64,000 bases of DNA from Rugamonas aquatica (GTDB lineage: Bacteria; Pseudomonadota; Gammaproteobacteria; Burkholderiales; Burkholderiaceae_D), in assembly GCF_009380215.1 (NCBI RefSeq), contig NZ_WHUG01000005.1, positions 372,001 to 436,000 of the forward strand. Direction: 5' to 3'. Each line of letters opens with the position of its first letter. Within the stretch, counting starts at the first letter, position 1. The notes below the pieces were generated by a model that was given only the letters and a program-made list of their open reading frames with translations, was not told where the DNA came from and did not search any database. Shown here piece by piece: positions 8,834-17,115 of the stretch. Both the position numbers and the translations under genes were made by a program.

Positions 8834-9480
8834 GGTTTCTGCTCCTGCAGCAGCCGAATTCTCTCCTTTGTATCTGCAATGGCTGTCTTCAGGCGATCTA
8901 TCTCTTCTTTGCTCCAGCTATCGGCTTCCGTAGCCAGTCCTTTTTCCAACTTGGCTAAAATCTCCTTTTGGGTATTAAGCCGGTCAGCTCTGACTTTTAG
9001 CGCGTATTCGACTGATTGAACAGGGCGCCCTTTCACCCGCCCTGGCCACTCCGGCCGCGTCGGGTCGAAATGCGACACGACGGCCTCGGCGCGGCCATCC
9101 TCGTGCATGGCGAGCCAAATCTCATCGGCGATGCCTTCTGGATAAGGCGGTATGTCGACCAATTGCTCATGCCATGTCGGGTCGGGATAGAGGTTGTACT
9201 TCACAATCACTTGCAAGCCCGGATGCCATTCCGCTGGAATGGAGTAACAACAAATTGTTCCGCCCGTGCTGTAGGGATTCAAAGCGTCGCCGCCACCGCC
9301 ATTTTTCTTATCCTTCGGATCGATCACCATCAGCACGACCTCCTTGCCGGAGTAATTGATCGAGCGAACAGCAACACCCAGATTTTTTGGTGGCGCAGGT
9401 TGTGCATGCGCGCAGCCTGCAAGCAGCGTGGACACTCCTGCGAACAGGAGAACAAGTCGGAAGGTAGTTTTCAGATTCAT
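8830..9480 (-). CDS. DUF3304 lipoprotein, copy A (probable effector immunity protein)
   Basis: A 216-residue lipoprotein: the signal peptide ends in lipobox LLAGC with the acylated cysteine at residue 23. The DUF3304-type domain (about 35-150) includes INYSGKEVVLMVID, GGTICCYSIPAEWHPG and VKYNLYPDPTWHEQ. Residues 155-216 form a predicted coiled coil rich in Lys, Glu and Leu. It is the same length as copy B and nearly identical through about residue 150, whereas the coiled-coil tail differs strongly. DUF3304 lipoproteins commonly neighbour T6SS lipase effectors and are taken as periplasmic immunity proteins; that role is inferred here. The ATG at 9480 is chosen because the longer frame only adds intergenic remnant sequence. 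Confidence 0.75.
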   Translation of the reverse strand: MNLKTTFRLVLLFAGVSTLLAGCAHAQPAPPKNLGVAVRSINYSGKEVVLMVIDPKDKKNGGGGDALNPYSTGGTICCYSIPAEWHPGLQVIVKYNLYPDPTWHEQLVDIPPYPEGIADEIWLAMHEDGRAEAVVSHFDPTRPEWPGRVKGRPVQSVEYALKVRADRLNTQKEILAKLEKGLATEADSWSKEEIDRLKTAIADTKERIRLLQEQKP

Positions 9481-10250
9481 GATTTTGTATTTGATTCCAT
9501 CTACTATCACAGCACGGCGCAAGGCTACGGCACTACAAGTCAACAAAGCTTGGCGGTCATGGTCTCTGCTCCTCCATCCGTTGAATTCTTTTCCTGGTAT
9601 TTTCAATCGCCTCTTTCAGTTCTTCAATTTCCTGAGCAGTCATTTTTCCCGTGTCGTACTTCAACCCGGCCTCCATTGCGGCCAGCATGCCCTTTTGATT
9701 ATTTAGCCTGTCGTTTTTAAGCTTTAACGCATATGACTCTGACTGAACAGGATGGCCCTGCACTCGCCCCGGCCACTCTGGCCTGGACGGATCGAAATGC
9801 GAGACGACCGCCTCGGCACGACCATCCTCGTGCATGGCGAGCCAAATCTCGCCAGCAATGCCTTCTGGATAAGGCGGTATATCGACCAATTGCTCATGCC
9901 ATGTCGGGTCGGGATAGAGGTTGTACTTCACAATCGCTTGCAAGCCCGGATGCCATTCCGCTGGAATGGAGTAACAACAAATTGTTCCGCCCGTGCTGTA
10001 GGGATTCAAAGCGTCGCCGCCACCGCCATTTCGTTTGTCTTGGGGATCGATCGCCATCAATACGACTTCTTTGCCGGAGTAATTGATAGAGCGGACGGCG
10101 ACACCCAGATTTTTTGGCGGCGCGGGTTGAGCGTGCGCGCAGCCTGCAAGCAGCGTGGACACTCCTGCAAACAGGACAATCAGTCGGAAGGTAGCTTTCA
10201 GATTCATGATTTTGCATGTGATTCCATCTGCTATGACAGCAAGGCGCGGG
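8837..10250. repeat. tandem duplication containing two DUF3304 lipoprotein genes
   Basis: The segment around 8837-9526 and the segment around 9566-10250 are direct repeats with high nucleotide identity over the first two thirds of each lipoprotein gene. Identity continues about 46 bases upstream of each ATG (GATTTTG.AT.TGATTCCATCT on the + strand). The 3' ends of the genes have diverged. The repeat unit therefore includes the tail of an upstream gene, the lipoprotein and the start of a downstream gene. Confidence 0.75.
9557..10207 (-). CDS. DUF3304 lipoprotein, copy B (probable effector immunity protein)
   Basis: A 216-residue paralogue of copy A with the same lipobox (LLAGC, cysteine 23) and the same central domain (GGTICCYSIPAEWHPG). 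It differs mainly in the C-terminal helix (KNDRLNNQKGMLAAMEAG onwards). The stop TGA overlaps an ATG that opens a six-codon frame (MTAKLC then stop), a likely scrap of a coupled gene deleted here. Mature protein expected at a membrane, facing the periplasm. Retention of two copies with different tails suggests protection against different effector variants; this is inference. Confidence 0.75.
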   Translation of the reverse strand: MNLKATFRLIVLFAGVSTLLAGCAHAQPAPPKNLGVAVRSINYSGKEVVLMAIDPQDKRNGGGGDALNPYSTGGTICCYSIPAEWHPGLQAIVKYNLYPDPTWHEQLVDIPPYPEGIAGEIWLAMHEDGRAEAVVSHFDPSRPEWPGRVQGHPVQSESYALKLKNDRLNNQKGMLAAMEAGLKYDTGKMTAQEIEELKEAIENTRKRIQRMEEQRP

Positions 10251-10387
10251 TCTCGTCCAAGGTGCGCGGCCCTGCGCCTTGCTCAAGCAATGCCAGATAC
10301 CACTCACCCTGCAACAGCCCGGGGCACTCGATGCCAAAAGCAGAACCCCATACGGGGCAAGATCGTTTTGACCAACGACATACAAAA
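10231..10387 (-). pseudogene. orphan C-terminal tail of a lost gene, perhaps a second lipase effector
   Basis: Directly after the stop of the Tle1-type effector, another frame is open and ends at TAG 10231-10233 with a protein-like tail (QGEWYLALLEQGAGPRTL, DETRALLS). It has the same shape as the end of the intact effector (FDDGMLALLEPTNNPDD, AKAFA): an aromatic/acidic start, LALLE, a loop and a short helix. I infer a displaced C-terminus of a paralogous effector left by recombination. About 20 bases of the same tail survive before lipoprotein copy A. The likeness is short and could be coincidence. Confidence 0.4.
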
Positions 10388-12592
10388 TCAGGCGAAGGCC
10401 TTCGCCCGCTCCACAGTTGCGTCATCTGGATTATTGGTCGGCTCAAGCAAGGCCAGCATGCCGTCGTCGAACCAGACTGCTTCATAAGCAACCACATCCT
10501 GCGGACGAACATTTACGGGAGCCTGTGCAGACGGTGGACGCACCAACTGTTCTTCATACTTGCTTCTGCGGAAGAAGAAGAAACCAACGTGCGGGTAATA
10601 GCCACGACGCATGAAGTAGCCGCCGCCTTCACGCCGCGTGGACGTCTGCGTCAGGATCAGTGTATCGCGCATATCGGCCGAATCGGCGTCGGTCATGATT
10701 GGAAACGGCGTATCGAATTCGGCTTCTTTAGCCAAGCTTGCCTCCTCTGGGCTGAGCGGTTCACCTTTATCCTTTTTCTTCACGGCCGCTTGGGTTTTTT
10801 CGGCTAAATCGTAGACGCGCTTATCGAATCCTTTCGCACGCTCGGCGCCTGCCTTCATCACACTCGCTATCTTGACGCGCTTGTCGTACTCCGTCACTTC
10901 CCCAGCCAGATAGAAGCAGGCCAACGAGTCATGGACGTAGTCGTCGAAGAAGCGCATCACCTCATCGGACAGAGGCTTGGGATGTTCAAAGAAATCGAGC
11001 GCCCAGATTTCCCAGGCGTTCAACGCCGTCGGATTCTCCACGCGCATGCGCTGCCATTGGCTCATTTCGGCCGCCTCGGATGGCGACAGTTTGGGGACCT
11101 CATCAGCCGGGGTGCGGTTGGGGAGCGAACGCCGGAGTTTAAGCGCCTTGATATCTCCCGCGAGCATCTGATTGGAGTCGCGCAGATCCTGCTGCGCCTG
11201 CGCAGAGGCGGCCTTGAAACTGGCGGTTGATTCAAGCGTCGTTAACCGAGCTGCGCGCCAGCGGTAGTACAGCTCCATGTGCTTCATGAGCAAGGCACCG
11301 TCCTTACCCAGTTCTGCTGTGTAGGCTTCCCATGCGGAGGCAAGCTTGGCGTCGACCTGGAAGTCAAGTTGGGTACGCGGCTCCAACTCACCGAAAGGAG
11401 TAAGCGGCACGCCCGCGAGTCGCGCTTCCTTGAACATGTATGCCAGCGGTATCTGCGAAAGCATTGCGGACTGATCTCCCCGTCCCTTACCGGATTCGCC
11501 TGGCGCATAGCCGCCACCGACATCCGAGTGAACGCCAGGGAAGTAGACCTGCTTGAACTTGCCATTCCCTTCAAGCCCAGTGACCGGGAAATTCATGCGC
11601 TGCTCGTGCGCGGCGATGCAGTGCAGCCCGTTTGCTACGCTAGGCGGCAGCGGTTCGAGCAGGGTCTTCGCCCACGCCCAATGACCGTCGGCAACCGCAT
11701 CCGGCACGGGCAGAGTACGCGCGACAGAACCCGACGCCCCCACCGACGCCACAGTGTCAAAGACGCCGAGAAAATTAATTACCGCAGGAATTCCAGCCAG
11801 TTTTCCTCCGACCAGCAGATCATCAAACAAATGGCAGAAAGCCACTGCCTCTGCAGCACCGCGAGAGAAACCAAACACGTCCAGCGTCAGCTTAGGGATG
11901 TGGGGCTTCGGTGTCTTCTCGATTTCCGCTTTCAGCAGCGCGATATACGTTTCAAACCATGTCTTATGCGTGATGATCGTCCGGCTGCCGTAGGGATCAT
12001 TGACTGTACGGCCGACTTCTTTGTCGTAGTCTTGGGCGAGCTGGCAGACTTCATCCGTGGAATAAAGTGGGGTTGCACCACCACTCAGAGTCAGACGGAG
12101 CGCATTCAATACTTGTAGCAGCGCCCATGTGATACGAGGTTGCCCGCCCTTCGCGAAGGCCTTCCCTTTCTGTGACTCGGTTAGTTCTCCAATTTTTTCG
12201 AAAGGTGTACCCACACCGGGAATATAGTAGGGAAAGTAGCCGATGTCATTTTTTTTATCGGGATAGGCTTCGAATAGTCGTACCACATTACTGTGACTGC
12301 GTTCGACTGGCGCCAGCGACCTGCTTGCGATTGGTTCCGGTTTCTTCGTCTCCTCATTTAACACCCCTGTTCGCTTGCCATCCCGATCCCTCTCCAGATT
12401 GTTATTTGTCCCATCAAAGAAAAGTCCAACATGAACAGGAATACTGCACTTTGCACCTTTGTTTTCCTCAGATTTTTCCGTTGTAGTCGCAGTGCAAGCC
12501 GCCAGGGCTATATTCGATAACTCGACCGACGGCAGCTGCAAAAATTTTTCAATCGGAAAAGGAGCTTTTGATGGGCTGGTTTCGATCATCAT
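10388..12592 (-). CDS. T6SS phospholipase effector, DUF2235 / Tle1-like
   Basis: A 734-residue alpha/beta hydrolase of the DUF2235 family. The family-typical N-terminal FFDGTNNN is at 58-65, the nucleophile motif GFSRG at 241-245 (Ser243), a likely catalytic Asp279 (LGVFDTVAS) and His355 (PGVHSDVGGGY). The C-terminal half is largely helical and may bind membranes. Tle1-type effectors hydrolyse phospholipids in the periplasm of target cells after delivery on VgrG. There is no signal peptide, as expected for T6SS cargo. AGGAG precedes ATGATG, and the start lies one base after the stop of the upstream DUF3304 lipoprotein, which fits an effector-immunity pair. The VgrG and DUF4123 genes upstream on the same strand complete the loading cassette. 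Confidence 0.85.
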   Translation of the reverse strand: MMIETSPSKAPFPIEKFLQLPSVELSNIALAACTATTTEKSEENKGAKCSIPVHVGLFFDGTNNNLERDRDGKRTGVLNEETKKPEPIASRSLAPVERSHSNVVRLFEAYPDKKNDIGYFPYYIPGVGTPFEKIGELTESQKGKAFAKGGQPRITWALLQVLNALRLTLSGGATPLYSTDEVCQLAQDYDKEVGRTVNDPYGSRTIITHKTWFETYIALLKAEIEKTPKPHIPKLTLDVFGFSRGAAEAVAFCHLFDDLLVGGKLAGIPAVINFLGVFDTVASVGASGSVARTLPVPDAVADGHWAWAKTLLEPLPPSVANGLHCIAAHEQRMNFPVTGLEGNGKFKQVYFPGVHSDVGGGYAPGESGKGRGDQSAMLSQIPLAYMFKEARLAGVPLTPFGELEPRTQLDFQVDAKLASAWEAYTAELGKDGALLMKHMELYYRWRAARLTTLESTASFKAASAQAQQDLRDSNQMLAGDIKALKLRRSLPNRTPADEVPKLSPSEAAEMSQWQRMRVENPTALNAWEIWALDFFEHPKPLSDEVMRFFDDYVHDSLACFYLAGEVTEYDKRVKIASVMKAGAERAKGFDKRVYDLAEKTQAAVKKKDKGEPLSPEEASLAKEAEFDTPFPIMTDADSADMRDTLILTQTSTRREGGGYFMRRGYYPHVGFFFFRRSKYEEQLVRPPSAQAPVNVRPQDVVAYEAVWFDDGMLALLEPTNNPDDATVERAKAFA

Positions 12593-12593
12593 A

Positions 12594-13049
12594 TTATTTA
12601 ACTCCTGATTTTTCTTTCGGCTCTACAGGAGGAGGTATCGGATGGCTTTGGCTGTAACCTGCACTGTTTGTTACCACAACGCGTATTTCATCGTTGGGGA
12701 AAAAGTGCATATAGATGTCTCCAGGCTTATCGTATTTTTCAACCTCAACAATTTTTTCTTTGATCACGTCAGTTGTACCTACAGGCATATTCCAGCGGAC
12801 AAGAACCTTCATGCCGGGATGCCATACCCGAGGAATGCTGGTGCAACACATATTTGCAACAGCCGCTCCCCAAGCTGACATCCGGCCACCACCTGAACCA
12901 TCAACAGTCGCGGAATAAATAAAGTTCCCGGTGTGGTTAACAATGCCGACTTGCGCCGTCGCGGTCGCCGTCGTTCGCTCAGGTACCGGTTCACGCGCTG
13001 CGCAAGCACCAAGTGACAAACACGCGATCAAACTAACCAACCATTTCAT
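12594..13049 (-). CDS. DUF3304 lipoprotein, copy C (probable immunity to Tle1-type effector)
   Basis: A 151-residue lipoprotein with lipobox LGAC (cysteine 16). The domain includes VNHTGNFIYSATVDG, MCCTSIPRVWHPGMKVLVRW and a proline-rich tail, the same core as copies A and B (a CC pair followed by IP..WHPG) but without the coiled-coil extension. AAGGAG precedes the ATG. It lies immediately before the lipase gene with one base between, the usual place for a cognate immunity protein, so it is the best candidate to neutralise that effector in the periplasm. About 105 bases separate it from the DUF4123 gene. Confidence 0.8.
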   Translation of the reverse strand: MKWLVSLIACLSLGACAAREPVPERTTATATAQVGIVNHTGNFIYSATVDGSGGGRMSAWGAAVANMCCTSIPRVWHPGMKVLVRWNMPVGTTDVIKEKIVEVEKYDKPGDIYMHFFPNDEIRVVVTNSAGYSQSHPIPPPVEPKEKSGVK

Positions 13050-13155
13050 ACCAACTCCTTTACACTAAATTCACTATCTACCCATCAGGCTAGGCGCTAA
13101 TGCCTGTCAGTGCCCCTATCGAGCGCCATCATATTTGACGCCGACGAATGAGGGG

Positions 13156-14085
13156 CTACGACTGAAACGTCCGCCGTTCCGCCGCTTCCCAAAAAACGGG
13201 AGACAGCGCCATCACTTCCGCCGCATAGCCACTCCCCTGCCGTGTACGCTGTAACAAGCGCGCCATTTCTGGATGCTGCGCGAAATCGTCGGCGAGCATC
13301 AGCGCCAGTTGGCTGAAATGGCGACGCGCCTCGGCGGCTTCTATGCCATGGGCGTCGGCGATGCGCAAATGGCGCCGGACCCGCGCATGGCATACGGCCG
13401 GATCCAGTCCGCGCAGCACATCCGGCAGCCGTTCCTCGATTTGCGTCAGCACGGCATCGGCTTCGGCCTCATCAACCACTTGGGAAAACGCCTCGTCACT
13501 GAGTGGCAGCTTGTCGAAATCAGCTGGCGTAGTCTCGGCCCTTGCCGTACCTTGCACGACGCTCAAGCCACCATCACGCGCAGCCATCCACCAGCAATGC
13601 ATCGGCCCCAACATGGCATCGTGCTGCGCCGGCGTCAGCGCGGACAGCAGATGCGGCAGCACGCGAGTATCGCCCCAACGCACCGGCCACTCCAGCGTGT
13701 CTTCCGTCCTAGCGATCAGGTAGGGCCGCAGGTGGTGGGCTAGGGCATTCAAATCCAGCGTACTGGCAATGATGCTGAGCATGGGTTTTCCATCGCAAGC
13801 GGCATACAAGCGCTCCAGCCACGACAAGCACAGGCCAATATCGGCGGGCCCCGCCACCAAATACGGCGCGGCCCTGCCCAAGCCGGACAACGACGTACCG
13901 GCGTACAGCGACATACGCTCCCTCATTGAATGGTGTCGCGAGGAGAAGAATTGCTCATCGAAAGCACAGTCCACCAGTGCGAACACATTGAGCGTAGCAT
14001 CGGGATCTGATGCCCGCAGATCTTTCAATCCCTGACATATCAAGCCAGGCAAATCCGGCAGCGGCGCGTTGAGTGCGAAATACAT
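13156..14085 (-). CDS. DUF4123 domain T6SS adaptor/chaperone (Tap family)
   Basis: A 309-residue protein with the DUF4123 N-terminal domain (about 20-150; ALVDCAFDEQFF, LVAGPADIGLCLSWLERL, HLRPYLIARTEDTLEWPVRWGDTRVLPHLL shortened here in parts). Proteins of this family load toxic effectors onto their VgrG spike and are encoded between the two, exactly the order seen here (VgrG, DUF4123, immunity, effector). AGGAGG sits just before the ATG and overlaps the VgrG stop region, giving a nine-base gap and probable translational coupling. The C-terminal half is helical and variable, as is usual, and probably recognises the specific cargo. Confidence 0.85.
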   Translation of the reverse strand: MYFALNAPLPDLPGLICQGLKDLRASDPDATLNVFALVDCAFDEQFFSSRHHSMRERMSLYAGTSLSGLGRAAPYLVAGPADIGLCLSWLERLYAACDGKPMLSIIASTLDLNALAHHLRPYLIARTEDTLEWPVRWGDTRVLPHLLSALTPAQHDAMLGPMHCWWMAARDGGLSVVQGTARAETTPADFDKLPLSDEAFSQVVDEAEADAVLTQIEERLPDVLRGLDPAVCHARVRRHLRIADAHGIEAAEARRHFSQLALMLADDFAQHPEMARLLQRTRQGSGYAAEVMALSPVFWEAAERRTFQS

Positions 14086-14094
14086 CGGTCCTCC

Positions 14095-16968
14095 TCAGGC
14101 TGCGGCCGGCGCGACGAACGGGCTGCCACTGCGCAGTGCCGCCAGCAGACACGGCTTGCATATGCTTGTGGGCAGTGCCGGCAAGGTGTAATTGATACGC
14201 TCCTGCCCCGAAAAATTCTTGGTCCCGGCATGGATAGTCAACTTGCCCGGACACTGCACCGTGATATTGCCGCCGTCGATGGTGATGTTCGCCCCGCCCG
14301 CCGTCGACAGGCTGATACGCTTGGCCGCCGCCCAGTCCACACAGGCATTAGCGCTGACCAGATTGATTTCATCGCGCGCCTGCACTTTCAACTCATCGGC
14401 CTGCGCCTGGATGTCGACGGCGTCTTTGGCCGCGATCAGCTGCACGCCCACGCCCTGCTCGCCCGCCTTGACCGCGCCGCCCAGCACGCCGATGGCCTGG
14501 CCGCTGTGCAAGCGGAACTGGCCACCGCTGGCGAACTGGCTGTCGCCGCCGCTCATCAGCGTCAGCGTTTCTCCGCTGGCCAGTTGCAGCCCCTGTCCGG
14601 CCGTCACGCCCAGGCCATTCCTGGCGGAGATGGCGATGATCGGCGAACTGCTGTGCGGCAGCTTGCCGTCGCCGGGGCTGCTGTCCTTGCCCGCCGCGTC
14701 GGCCTGCGCCGCATCCAGGCTGGCGTCGCCAACCATGCCGGACACCGCCGCCAGCATCGCCTTCAACGGCGCCGACTTCTCATCGAGCACGCTGGCGTTG
14801 GCCTTGCCGCCGCCGAGGTGGCTGGCATAAGCCACCGTCTCATGCGTCTTGGCCGCGTCGCTGAAGGTCTCGCCCAGCTTGACGGCCTGCTTCATCAGCG
14901 CGATGCCGGACGTGTTGTCGCCCATCGGTTCGCGCTCGCCGGCGTTGTGGCTGACCTGGTAGCTCGTGACCAGCAAGCCCGCGCCGCCGCGCACCACGCC
15001 ATAGGCATCGGTGCGCAGTTCCGCGCCCTGCCCGCGCAGGCTGCCGCGATAGTTGTCGGCGCTGTGGATCAGGTGGCCCAGCGTCAGTTCGCTGGCGGCG
15101 TGCGTGGAGCGCAACTGCACGCGTCCCTGCGAGTCGGTGTCGTCGAACAGCAGCTGGTTGTAGCCCGCGCCGCCGAACTCCTTGCTGCGCATGCCCCACT
15201 GGGCCGCGCCGTTGCGGTGGCCGGCGCTGTCGCCCGAGGCGCCGTGCCACAGCGGGCTGTTGCCGCCGGCCAGATTGCCCTGCGCCGATACGCCATGGTC
15301 GTGCGCAGGATCGAACACGCCTGCGCTGTCTCCGCCCGGCTCTCCGCCCGGCGTGTGCGGCACGCCGCCTTCGCCCTGGCCGTTGTACAAAGCGCCGATG
15401 ATGATGGGGCGGTCGATGTCGTTCTCGATGAACTGCACCAGCACTTCCTGGCCTATGCGCGGCAGGAACTGGCTGCCCATGCCGCCGCCGGCCGAGCGCT
15501 GCGCCACGCGCACCCAGCAGGTGACGTTGGCGTCGTCCTGCCAGTGATAGCGGATACGCACGCGGCCCAGCGCATCGCAATACAGTTCGTCCGCGCCGCT
15601 GGGCTGGTCGTTGCCGTCAGCGCCGACGACGATGGCGCTCTGGCTGCCGCGCGCGGTCGGCTTGGCGTGGTGGCGCGCGGAGCGGCCGTCGGCCATCGGC
15701 CGCCATGGCAGCTCGGCCGGCAGCGCTTCGAAGCAGTTGGCATAGCCGCTGTCGCGTGCCTGATGCAGCGCCAGCGCGAACTCGTCCGGCAGCTTCGCCG
15801 AGCGTTCGATGGCGACTTCCTCCAGCAATTCGGGAATCGGGCCGAACAGCTCGGCCAGGCCTTGCCGCGCCGGCGCAGGCAGGTTGTTGATGCCGACGCT
15901 GAGCACGCGCAGCACCACGTAGGCCGGAGTGTCCTCTCCGGCGGCCAGCGGGCCTTGCGTCAGCGTGAAGCGGGTGCCGGCGCGCAGCGTACGCACGGTC
16001 GAGCGGGCCTGCCACAGGCGGCCGTCCGCCTCGTGCGCCTGCATCTGCAGGCCGGCGTAGCGCTCCGCCTGCGCGGCGTCGGTGTAGAAATACTGGCCGG
16101 GATGGTCGTAGCTTTCGACCATCGGCGCCTTGCCGCCGCCAACCGGCAGACGGGTCGGCGCGCTGGCGGCAGTGGCCTTCTTGGCTTTGTAATCGTAGCT
16201 GAGCACCGACACCAGGCTGGCGTGCAGGCGGCGGTTGGCGCGCAGCGACTGGATCGTGTCCTGGCTTTCGCCGACGCGCGCGGCGTGGTAGCGCAGGCCG
16301 CCGCAGGCCGCGCTGCTGGCGTCCTCCGGCACGGCGCTGTCCTGCGTGCTGTCGGCGAACAGCACCATGCATGCGCCGTCCGGCGTGTCCTCGAAGCGCC
16401 AGCCCAGGCCTTCCTCGCTGAGCAGGCGCAGGATGAAGTCGTGATCGGATTCGCGGTATTGGCAGCAGTAGCTGCGCGGTGTGACCTGCTCCATGAAGGC
16501 TGCGACGTCGCCGCTCCAGCGCCACAGCGCATCCGGCGCGTAGCCGCCCAGCACGGCGTCGACGATGTCGGTGACGCTGCTGTCCTGCCATACGCGGCTG
16601 TTGCGCACGTGCCGCAGGCGCGACAGCCATGGCGTCAGGTGCAGACGGTAGCGCGCCAGGCCGCCTTCGCTGCCCAGCATGCCCGCCTGGCTGACATGGC
16701 CGCTGAAGCGCGCGCGGCTGCCGTCGGCCAGGCTCACTTCCAGCACGGCGCATTTGCCCAGCAGGCTCGCCAGGTCCAGATGGGCGCTGGGCGAAAGCGC
16801 GATGATGTCCCGCTCGCCCACACCTTGCAAGGGGTCGTCGGCAAAGAAGGCTTCCACCATCAGGTCGTCGGGATTGGCGCCGTCCACGGTCAGCGCGTAC
16901 AGGCGGCGTTCGCTTGAGAAGCCCGCCAGCGACGCGCGCAGCTGCTCCAGCACTTCGGTCATTTGCAT
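14095..16968 (-). CDS. vgrG: type VI secretion system tip protein VgrG
   Basis: About 957 residues with the gp27-like base at the N-terminus (SERRLYALTVDGANPDDLMVEAF), the gp5-like OB/needle segment (VLVQFIENDIDRPIIIGALYNG near residue 530) and a long C-terminal DUF2345 beta-needle (QLASGETLTLMSGGDSQFA; ITIDGGNITVQCPGK). VgrG trimers form the spike carrying effectors out of the cell. The frame extends upstream to an ATG at 17058; I prefer 16968 or 16962 because family members begin close to the TEVLEQLRASLAGF segment. No other T6SS structural genes are in the window, so this is an orphan vgrG island dependent on a main cluster elsewhere. Confidence 0.9.
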   Translation of the reverse strand: MQMTEVLEQLRASLAGFSSERRLYALTVDGANPDDLMVEAFFADDPLQGVGERDIIALSPSAHLDLASLLGKCAVLEVSLADGSRARFSGHVSQAGMLGSEGGLARYRLHLTPWLSRLRHVRNSRVWQDSSVTDIVDAVLGGYAPDALWRWSGDVAAFMEQVTPRSYCCQYRESDHDFILRLLSEEGLGWRFEDTPDGACMVLFADSTQDSAVPEDASSAACGGLRYHAARVGESQDTIQSLRANRRLHASLVSVLSYDYKAKKATAASAPTRLPVGGGKAPMVESYDHPGQYFYTDAAQAERYAGLQMQAHEADGRLWQARSTVRTLRAGTRFTLTQGPLAAGEDTPAYVVLRVLSVGINNLPAPARQGLAELFGPIPELLEEVAIERSAKLPDEFALALHQARDSGYANCFEALPAELPWRPMADGRSARHHAKPTARGSQSAIVVGADGNDQPSGADELYCDALGRVRIRYHWQDDANVTCWVRVAQRSAGGGMGSQFLPRIGQEVLVQFIENDIDRPIIIGALYNGQGEGGVPHTPGGEPGGDSAGVFDPAHDHGVSAQGNLAGGNSPLWHGASGDSAGHRNGAAQWGMRSKEFGGAGYNQLLFDDTDSQGRVQLRSTHAASELTLGHLIHSADNYRGSLRGQGAELRTDAYGVVRGGAGLLVTSYQVSHNAGEREPMGDNTSGIALMKQAVKLGETFSDAAKTHETVAYASHLGGGKANASVLDEKSAPLKAMLAAVSGMVGDASLDAAQADAAGKDSSPGDGKLPHSSSPIIAISARNGLGVTAGQGLQLASGETLTLMSGGDSQFASGGQFRLHSGQAIGVLGGAVKAGEQGVGVQLIAAKDAVDIQAQADELKVQARDEINLVSANACVDWAAAKRISLSTAGGANITIDGGNITVQCPGKLTIHAGTKNFSGQERINYTLPALPTSICKPCLLAALRSGSPFVAPAAA

Positions 16969-17069
16969 GCTCAATCGGTATAAATAGAATTGCTGATTTG
17001 GCATTATCCCATTGAGCGGAGGAATCCTGCGTCCGATTGCAATGTCACCAAATGTCACGGGCGCGGACG

Positions 17070-17098
17070 AAAAAAAACCGGCCAGCAGGCCGGTTTTT
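17070..17098. terminator. bidirectional rho-independent terminator
   Basis: A7, then CCGGCC-AGCA-GGCCGG, then T5. The hairpin has runs suited to termination in both directions and lies just downstream of the cyanophycin synthetase gene (minus strand), shielding the vgrG island. Confidence 0.85.
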
Positions 17099-17115
17099 CA
17101 CGTGAGCGCCGGACC

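Noticed and set aside
14230..16917. An 895-codon frame on the + strand opposite vgrG
   Set aside because: Shadow of the vgrG reading frame; no domain, start site or plausible composition.
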